64,000 nt of DNA from JASDSY01 sp041441465 (GTDB taxonomy: Bacteria; Muiribacteriota; UBA9980). The stretch covers positions 52,500 through 116,499 of the forward strand of contig JASDSY010000002.1 of assembly GCA_041441465.1 (NCBI GenBank), given 5' to 3'. Positions 58,797 to 64,000 of the stretch are shown piece after piece; position 1 is the first letter of the stretch, and the number at the start of each line of letters is the position of its first letter. Below the pieces are notes generated by a model. It was not told the origin of the DNA. It was given only the letters and a program-made list of their open reading frames with translations, and searched no databases. Position numbers and translations under genes: made by a program.

Positions 58797-60311
58797 ATGG
58801 CGGATTACGCTCTTGAAATGCGTTCGATAACCAAGGAATTTCCAGGAGTTAAAGCGCTCGACGGCGTTACATTTAACGTTAAAAAAGGCGAAATACACGC
58901 GTTAGTCGGCGAAAACGGCGCTGGCAAATCGACGCTCATGAAAATATTGAGCGGCGTTTATCCTGCCGGCACCTTTAGCGGCGATATTGTGATCGACGGC
59001 GCGAAGATGACTTTCGGCCGGATAAAGGACAGCGAAAAGGCCGGAGTGGCGATAATATATCAGGAACTCGCGCTGGTCAAACAGTTAAGCGTATGTGAAA
59101 ATATAACTCTTGGAAATGAAATATCTGAACGCGGCATAATAGATTGGGACCAATCATTTTTAAAGGCCGAAGCGGCTCTTAAAAAGGTCGGGCTGAAAGT
59201 AAGTCCGGCCGAAAAATTGCTGCACCTCGGCGTCGGCGAGCAGCAGCTTGTGGAGATCGCGAAAGCGCTTTCAAAAGAAGCGAAAATATTGATACTCGAT
59301 GAACCGACTGCGGCGCTTACCGAAAGCGAAGCTGAAAATTTGCTGCGGATTTTAAAGGAACTTAAAAATAGCGGTGTGACCTGCATTTATATTTCGCACA
59401 GGCTCCGTGAAATTTTTGAGATAGCCGATACGATAACGGTTTTAAGAGATGGTAAAACTATTTGTACCCAAAGCAAATCTGATTTTACCGAAGATAAGTT
59501 AATCGCAAAGATGGTCGGACGCGAGTTGACGCAGATATATCCGCGCAAAAAACGTCCAATCGGCGAAACTTTAATGGAAGTTAAAAACTGGACAGTTTAC
59601 GATCCGGCAATCGATGAAACTGTCGTCGATAACGTCAGCTTTATGGTTAAAAAAGGCGAAATTCTCGGTATCGCCGGGTTGATCGGCGCAGGGCGCACCG
59701 AGCTTGTGATGAGCATGTTCGGCGTTTTCGGGCGGATTACCTCTGGCAGGATATTTTTGGACGGCAAAGAACTTTCATTGAAAAGCGCCGGCGACGCCAT
59801 AAAAGCCGGGATAAGCCTAGTTTCTGAGGACCGAAAACGTTTCGGCCTGGTGCTTTCGATGGATATAAAAAAGAACATGTCGCTTGCGAGCCTTGGCAGG
59901 ATATCCAATAATGCGGTTATCGATGAAAACGAGGAGATTCGTTACGCCGAGAAATATTCCCGCGAGTTAAAAGTAAAAACGCCTTCAATTGAGCAGATAG
60001 TCGGTAATTTGAGCGGCGGCAACCAGCAGAAGGTCGTTCTTGGCAAATGGCTTATGACAGGTCCGAAGGTGCTCATACTTGACGAGCCGACTCGCGGTAT
60101 CGATGTCGGCGCTAAGTTTGAGATTTATACGCTTATAAACGAATTGGTCGATTCGGGGGTTTGCGTCATAATGATTTCGTCCGAGCTTCCGGAAGTGCTT
60201 GGCATGAGCGACAGAATTCTTGTAATGCACGAAGGTAAATTTACCGGCGAATTGTTGATAAACGACGCGACCGAGGAAAAAATTATGTATTACGCCACAG
60301 GCGGCAAATAG
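58797..60311 (+). CDS. xylG: Xylose ABC transporter, duplicated ATPase
   Basis: 504 residues with two ABC domains in one chain, as in XylG/RbsA/MglA. The first domain has Walker A GENGAGKST and Walker B ILILDEPTAAL. The second has a degenerate Walker A region GLIGAGRTE and the signature NLSGGNQQKVVLGKWL with VLILDEPTRGIDVGAK. It drives sugar uptake through the XylH permease. The second site being degenerate is normal for the family. Ribosome site GAGAGG. Confidence 0.93.
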   Translation: MADYALEMRSITKEFPGVKALDGVTFNVKKGEIHALVGENGAGKSTLMKILSGVYPAGTFSGDIVIDGAKMTFGRIKDSEKAGVAIIYQELALVKQLSVCENITLGNEISERGIIDWDQSFLKAEAALKKVGLKVSPAEKLLHLGVGEQQLVEIAKALSKEAKILILDEPTAALTESEAENLLRILKELKNSGVTCIYISHRLREIFEIADTITVLRDGKTICTQSKSDFTEDKLIAKMVGRELTQIYPRKKRPIGETLMEVKNWTVYDPAIDETVVDNVSFMVKKGEILGIAGLIGAGRTELVMSMFGVFGRITSGRIFLDGKELSLKSAGDAIKAGISLVSEDRKRFGLVLSMDIKKNMSLASLGRISNNAVIDENEEIRYAEKYSRELKVKTPSIEQIVGNLSGGNQQKVVLGKWLMTGPKVLILDEPTRGIDVGAKFEIYTLINELVDSGVCVIMISSELPEVLGMSDRILVMHEGKFTGELLINDATEEKIMYYATGGK

Positions 60312-60329
60312 AGAGGAATGAACTCATTT

Positions 60330-61571
60330 ATGGAAGAAAATAAGCAGGTAACGGCCCAAAATCAATTTACCGGCGCATCGGGCCCTGATATGAATAAAAA
60401 TTCATTTTTTGCGGTGATAGCCGAATCGTTCCGTAAAAATATCCGTCAGTACACAATGGTAATAGCGCTGATTACGATATGGATAATATTTTCTTTCGCG
60501 GCCGGAAAAGTTTTTATGACGCCGCGAAATCTTTCGAACCTTTTCATGCAAACCGTTCCTACCGCTATTGTGGCTGTCGGCATGACGCTTATTATAGTGA
60601 CCGGCAACATCGACCTTTCGGTGGGGGCAGTCGCAGGATTTACAGGTGCCGTCGCCGCGGTTTTGCAGTATAAATACGCGTGGGACACAGGTTATGTCAT
60701 TCTGGCGGCGCTTGGCGTCGGTTTATTGATAGGCCTGTGGCATGGTTTCTGGATCGCGCATCAGAAAGTGCCGGCTTTCATAGTTACTCTTGCGAGCATG
60801 CTCGCTCTGCGCGGCGCGATTCTCGGCGTTACCGGCGGCGAAACTGTCGGGCCGCTCGCCGATTCATTTAAGGCTATCGGCCAATCATACCTTCCAAAGA
60901 TATTTCTAAAAGACGCCAATTTTAACGATGCGAGCCTTATTCTGGCTATTATCAGCATAGCGCTTTTTGTATTCTTCGACTGGAAAAAAAGGAGTTCGCG
61001 TATAAAATATGGGTTCGCAGTTCTTTCGGCCCCTCTTCAGACAGCGCGGACTCTGGTGTTGGCGCTTGTCATAGCGGCTTTTTTCTCGATTATGATATTT
61101 TACCAGGGCGTTTCTTATGCCGTTTTACTTTTGATGGCGATTGTGCTGCTATTTACGTTTATAGCTGAAAATACAGTATTTGGAAGGCAGCTTTACGCTA
61201 TAGGCGGCAATGCAGATGCCGCGCGCCTTTCAGGTATAAATATAGTTTCACGCCTTATGTGGCTTTATGTGATATTCGGTATTCTGACGGCTGTCGGCGG
61301 AATCGTGCTTACCGCTCGCTTAAACGCTGCGACGACTTCAGCCGGAACTAATATGGAACTCGACGCGATCGCTGCCGCGGTTATAGGCGGCACAAGCCTG
61401 CTTGGCGGCGAGGGCACTATTATCGGAGCAGTTGTCGGAGCATTGATTATGGCAAGCCTTGATAACGGCATGAGCCTTATGAATATGGACATCACCTATC
61501 AGTACATCGTAAAAGGCATGATATTATTGTTTGCCGTATGGGTTGATATCGCGACCCGCAGAAAATCTTAA
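60330..61571 (+). CDS. xylH: Xylose ABC transporter permease
   Basis: About 413 residues with ten or more membrane helices. The family motifs VGMTLIIVTGNIDLSVGAV, YAIGGNADAARLSGI and AAVIGGTSLLGGEGTIIGAVVGALIM are clear. It forms the channel for XylF-delivered sugar. ATG 60318 sits directly against the ribosome site, so ATG 60330, also in frame, is a likelier start. Last transport gene of the operon; a regulator follows. Confidence 0.9.
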   Translation: MEENKQVTAQNQFTGASGPDMNKNSFFAVIAESFRKNIRQYTMVIALITIWIIFSFAAGKVFMTPRNLSNLFMQTVPTAIVAVGMTLIIVTGNIDLSVGAVAGFTGAVAAVLQYKYAWDTGYVILAALGVGLLIGLWHGFWIAHQKVPAFIVTLASMLALRGAILGVTGGETVGPLADSFKAIGQSYLPKIFLKDANFNDASLILAIISIALFVFFDWKKRSSRIKYGFAVLSAPLQTARTLVLALVIAAFFSIMIFYQGVSYAVLLLMAIVLLFTFIAENTVFGRQLYAIGGNADAARLSGINIVSRLMWLYVIFGILTAVGGIVLTARLNAATTSAGTNMELDAIAAAVIGGTSLLGGEGTIIGAVVGALIMASLDNGMSLMNMDITYQYIVKGMILLFAVWVDIATRRKS

Positions 61572-61583
61572 GTTTATGTGCAG

Positions 61584-61600
61584 GATATTAAAATAATATC
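61584..61600 (+). promoter_or_regulatory. Inverted repeat before the TetR gene
   Basis: GATATT and AATATC form a perfect 6-bp inverted repeat with a 5-bp spacer, about 45 bp before the regulator start and just ahead of a GTTATAAT -10-like box. Candidate autoregulatory site. Confidence 0.45.
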
Positions 61601-61643
61601 ATTTGTTATAATAAAATTAAATTATCGAGAGTTGAGTCAGTCA

Positions 61644-62216
61644 ATGTCAAAACGTGAAGAATTATTGGAAGTAGCGTTAAAGTTATTCGCGGAGGAAGGA
61701 TATGACGCGGTCGGCGTTCAGAAAATAGTCGATTGCGCCGGAGTCACCAAGCCTACGCTTTACCATTATTTCGGCAGCAAGGAAGGGCTTCTTGATTCGA
61801 TGCTCGAGCTTTACTTTGCGCCTTTTGTCGATACGCTTGAAGGCCTTTGCGAATACCAAAATAATATTGTCGTAACGCTTGAAGGGATAGTATTTCATTA
61901 TCTTAAATTTGCCAGAGAAAATCTAATGCTTTATAAATTAATCTTAAATCTTTCTTTTGCTCCGGAAAAAAGCCAGAGCTATGCTTCGATAATGAAATAT
62001 TCGGTGAGGCAGTACGCCGCTATCGAAAAAATGTTCGCAGCGGCGGCCGGCCAGCATGGAAATATGAAAGGCAGAAGCGTAATGTTCGCTTATACTTTTA
62101 TAGGCATAATAAATTCGAATATTTCGTTTTACCTTTGCACAAAAAATGATGTAGATATAAATCAAAACACAGCCCGCAAACTTTGCAAGCAGTTTATGCA
62201 TGGAATTTTCAGCTAA
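61644..62216 (+). CDS. TetR-family transcriptional regulator
   Basis: 190 residues. N-terminal helix-turn-helix: LLEVALKLFAEEGYDAVGVQKIVDCAGVTKPTLYHYFGSKEGLLD. The ligand-binding half is helical with no known specificity. I choose ATG 61644 (MSKREELLEV) because family members begin there; an in-frame upstream start at 61578 adds an unlikely hydrophobic lead. Position right after xylFGH suggests local control of sugar uptake, though this is inferred only from location. Confidence 0.88.
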   Translation: MSKREELLEVALKLFAEEGYDAVGVQKIVDCAGVTKPTLYHYFGSKEGLLDSMLELYFAPFVDTLEGLCEYQNNIVVTLEGIVFHYLKFARENLMLYKLILNLSFAPEKSQSYASIMKYSVRQYAAIEKMFAAAAGQHGNMKGRSVMFAYTFIGIINSNISFYLCTKNDVDINQNTARKLCKQFMHGIFS

Positions 62217-62239
62217 TATATTGTGAGTGATTATTTAAA

Positions 62240-62734
62240 ATGAAAAAAAATTTTTTGAGCGTATTTACTAATTTTGGTTTGCTATTATTTGGCTTTTTAA
62301 TGTCTTTTTCGGGTTTATTGCTTCAAGCTAAATACCATATTGGAAATCATGGAAAAATAAATGTGAATGATACATATTTCAAAATGAATTATTGTGACTG
62401 GTCATCTATTCATAAGGGCTCAATTATTTTATTTTCTGCATTGATTATTTTACATGTATTTTTTCATTATAATTGGTATAAAACTGTTATAACAAATAAG
62501 CTTTTTTTAAAAAATAAAATAACGATTATATTGACTGTAATTTTTATATTCGCAGCCGTTACCGGATACGTGCCATGGTTTATTATGCTGACTGACGGGC
62601 TGGAAATCACCCGTAAAGTTTTTATTGAAATACATGATAAACTTGCTATAATATTATTGGTTTTACTGATTTTACATGTTGTACAAAAAAGAAAATGGTT
62701 TTTCTCTTCTTTAAAGAATTTAAACTTCAATTAA
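62240..62734 (+). CDS. Four-helix membrane protein, DUF4405/cytochrome b-like
   Basis: 164 residues, four hydrophobic helices. His residues are placed as haem ligands: SIHKGSIILFSALIILHVFFHYNW in helix 2 and EIHDKLAIILLVLLILHVV in helix 4, the pattern of DUF4405 and small b-type cytochromes. It starts 23 bp after the TetR stop. It may pass electrons across the membrane; haem binding is a prediction from spacing. Confidence 0.68.
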   Translation: MKKNFLSVFTNFGLLLFGFLMSFSGLLLQAKYHIGNHGKINVNDTYFKMNYCDWSSIHKGSIILFSALIILHVFFHYNWYKTVITNKLFLKNKITIILTVIFIFAAVTGYVPWFIMLTDGLEITRKVFIEIHDKLAIILLVLLILHVVQKRKWFFSSLKNLNFN

Positions 62735-62830
62735 AACATTATAACAGTAATAATTTTCAAATAAATCGGCTTATTAGGTATTTATTTGAAAATTAATTAT
62801 GGCATGCAATAACTTCAGAAAATAAAAAAC

Positions 62831-62859
62831 TTGCTTTTCGTTATACCGTTTGGTATAAT
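62831..62859 (+). promoter_or_regulatory. Promoter with an inverted-repeat operator before the amylase gene
   Basis: TTGCTT, 17 bp, TATAAT. A perfect 7-bp inverted repeat TTATACC/GGTATAA with a 4-bp spacer (62841-62858) covers the -10 box. The transcript would have a leader of about 145 nt before ATG 63014. Confidence 0.6.
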
Positions 62860-63013
62860 AAAAATATGAACTGCAAAAGTTTTTTATTTTTTATCTAATT
62901 CTTTTATATACCTAACGGTAAGTACATTAAACGACTATTGAAATTACATTATGATTATATTTTTGTAAAATTATCTATAATATATTAATTTCAGCAGTAA
63001 TGGAGGGAATTAT

Positions 63014-63976
63014 ATGTATAAGGCAAATGAAAAAATATTTTATCAAATCTATCCGCTTGGTTTTTGCGGCGCGCCGCAGAAGAATGACATGAATTCCGTG
63101 CCATGTGAAAGGCTCAATAAAATTAATAACTGGATCGGGCACATGAAAAATCTCGGAATCAACGCTCTTTATCTCGGACCTTTATTTGAGTCATGCACGC
63201 ACGGCTATGACACGATTAATTATTATGAAGTCGACAGAAGGCTCGGGCATAACGAAACTTTGAAGCATTTAATAAAAAATCTCCACGGCGCCGGAATCGA
63301 AGTTATTCTTGACGGAGTCTTCAATCACGTCGGCCGCGAGTTTTTCGCGTTTAAGGACCTTATGTATTTTAACCGTGATTCAAGATATAAAGACTGGTTT
63401 GACGGCGTGGATTTCAGCCGGCGCAGTCCATATAACGATGAATTCACTTATAACACCTGGGCCGGCCATTATAGCCTCGTAAAATTAAACCATAAAAATG
63501 AAGAGGTTTCAGATCATATTCTGAATGCCGTTAAATTCTGGATAAGCGAGTTTGATATCGATGGAATTCGTCTGGATGCCGCAGATTCGCTTGATTTTAA
63601 TTTTATGAACAGACTTTCATCTCTTGCGCGGAACATGAAACCTGATTTCTGGCTAATGGGCGAAGTCGTGCACGGTAATTACGCGCGCTGGGTGAATGAA
63701 GCCGGAATAGATTCCACCACGAATTATGAATGCTATAAAGGGCTTTATTCTTCGCATAACGATAAAAATTATTTTGAGATCGCATATTCGTTGAAAAGGC
63801 AATTTTCCGGCGCCGGCATATATAAAAATATTCCGCTTTATAATTTTGCCGATAATCATGACGTTGAAAGGGTTGCTTCTGTAATAAAAAATAAATGTCA
63901 TTTGTATCCCCTTTATATACTGCTTTTTATGATGCCTGGAATTCCTGAGCTATCCCCAGTAAAACGGACACGTTAA
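63014..63976 (+). pseudogene. GH13 alpha-amylase-type enzyme, 3' end lost
   Basis: A strong GGAGGG ribosome site and a normal GH13 start (IFYQIYPLGFCGAP). The catalytic set is complete: VFNHVG, IDGIRLDAAD (nucleophile Asp), LMGEVVHG (acid/base Glu) and FADNHDVER. The barrel runs to MMPGIP, where relatives continue into YYGxE; here it changes to ELSPVKRTR and stops. The missing part is the end of the barrel and the C-terminal domain (usual length 430 or more). The junction near 63947 is followed by GTAAAACGGACACGTTAA, which looks like the end of an insertion sequence. Likely a disrupted maltodextrin/neopullulanase-type enzyme. Confidence 0.82.
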
Positions 63977-64000
63977 ACACCCAAATTTTAAAATTCTCTT
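63947..64000. mobile_element. Possible insertion-sequence end
   Basis: The amylase homology ends abruptly at 63946 and the sequence that follows, read in reverse, begins GTGTCCGTTTTACTGGGG, reminiscent of a transposon terminal repeat. The element itself would lie beyond the window, so its identity is unproven. Confidence 0.4.

Overview
The window is a gene-dense, AT-rich bacterial chromosome segment. Standard code applies: TGA ends several clear genes. The gene content fits a motile, anaerobic, carbohydrate-using bacterium: two chemoreceptors, CheY and CheX, double-cubane/activase iron-sulfur enzymes, a molybdenum hydroxylase, a YedF-type selenium protein, glycogen debranching, secreted beta-glucosidase and xylose uptake. 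Signal peptides, a lipoprotein, and large ankyrin, HEAT and Ig-like proteins suggest an environmental, probably uncultivated lineage. I cannot name the phylum with confidence. Promoters are classical sigma-70 (TTGACA-17-TATAAT occurs perfectly several times).

Layout. 1-4.2 kb: tRNA-Ala, then a minus-strand amino-acid-type ABC operon (permease, an ATPase fused to an RsbW-like domain, and two binding proteins with circularly permuted lobes). 4.4-13.4 kb: AMMECR1 protein, Zn/Cd P-type ATPase, two hybrid histidine kinases. 13.4-20.7 kb: a redox/selenium block made of a double-cubane reductase, its activator and a YedF DsrE-like protein, then a three-subunit molybdenum hydroxylase plus a MoaD-like carrier. 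Each of these two operons is preceded by a matched leader: Shine-Dalgarno, ATG, ten codons, an in-frame TGA, and exactly 21 nt later a hairpin whose 3-nt loop starts with G. 20.8-33.5 kb: envelope and repeat proteins (Gly-rich membrane protein, Ig-like lipoprotein, metallophosphatase, ankyrin, HEAT, zinc phospholipase C-like) plus a drug/metabolite transporter. 33.6-37.6 kb: chemoreceptor, CheY, CheX. 37.9-42.7 kb: glgX, an MFS transporter, a DUF401 permease. 42.8-46.2 kb: a decayed type I restriction locus (HsdS C-terminal remnant, possible HsdR N-terminal remnant) around a KAP NTPase and an AlbA/HATPase protein that carries a 10-bp tandem repeat. 46.2-49.6 kb: secreted proteins including a metacaspase with Tudor-like domains, YbaK, YwbE. 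49.6-57.5 kb: chemoreceptor with an extracytoplasmic CZB-like domain, GH1 glucosidase, alpha/beta hydrolase, two acetyltransferases. 57.6-62.7 kb: xylFGH, a TetR regulator, a small membrane cytochrome-like protein. 63.0-64 kb: a GH13 amylase gene that breaks off, probably at an insertion.

How the parts fit: the sugar genes (xylFGH, GH1, glgX, GH13) point to plant- or glycogen-type carbohydrate use sensed through chemotaxis. The DCCP/YedF/Mo-hydroxylase block is a coherent anaerobic redox module whose two leaders may respond to selenium or to a cofactor. This is the most promising undescribed element in the window. All calls come from reading sequence only; no searches were run.
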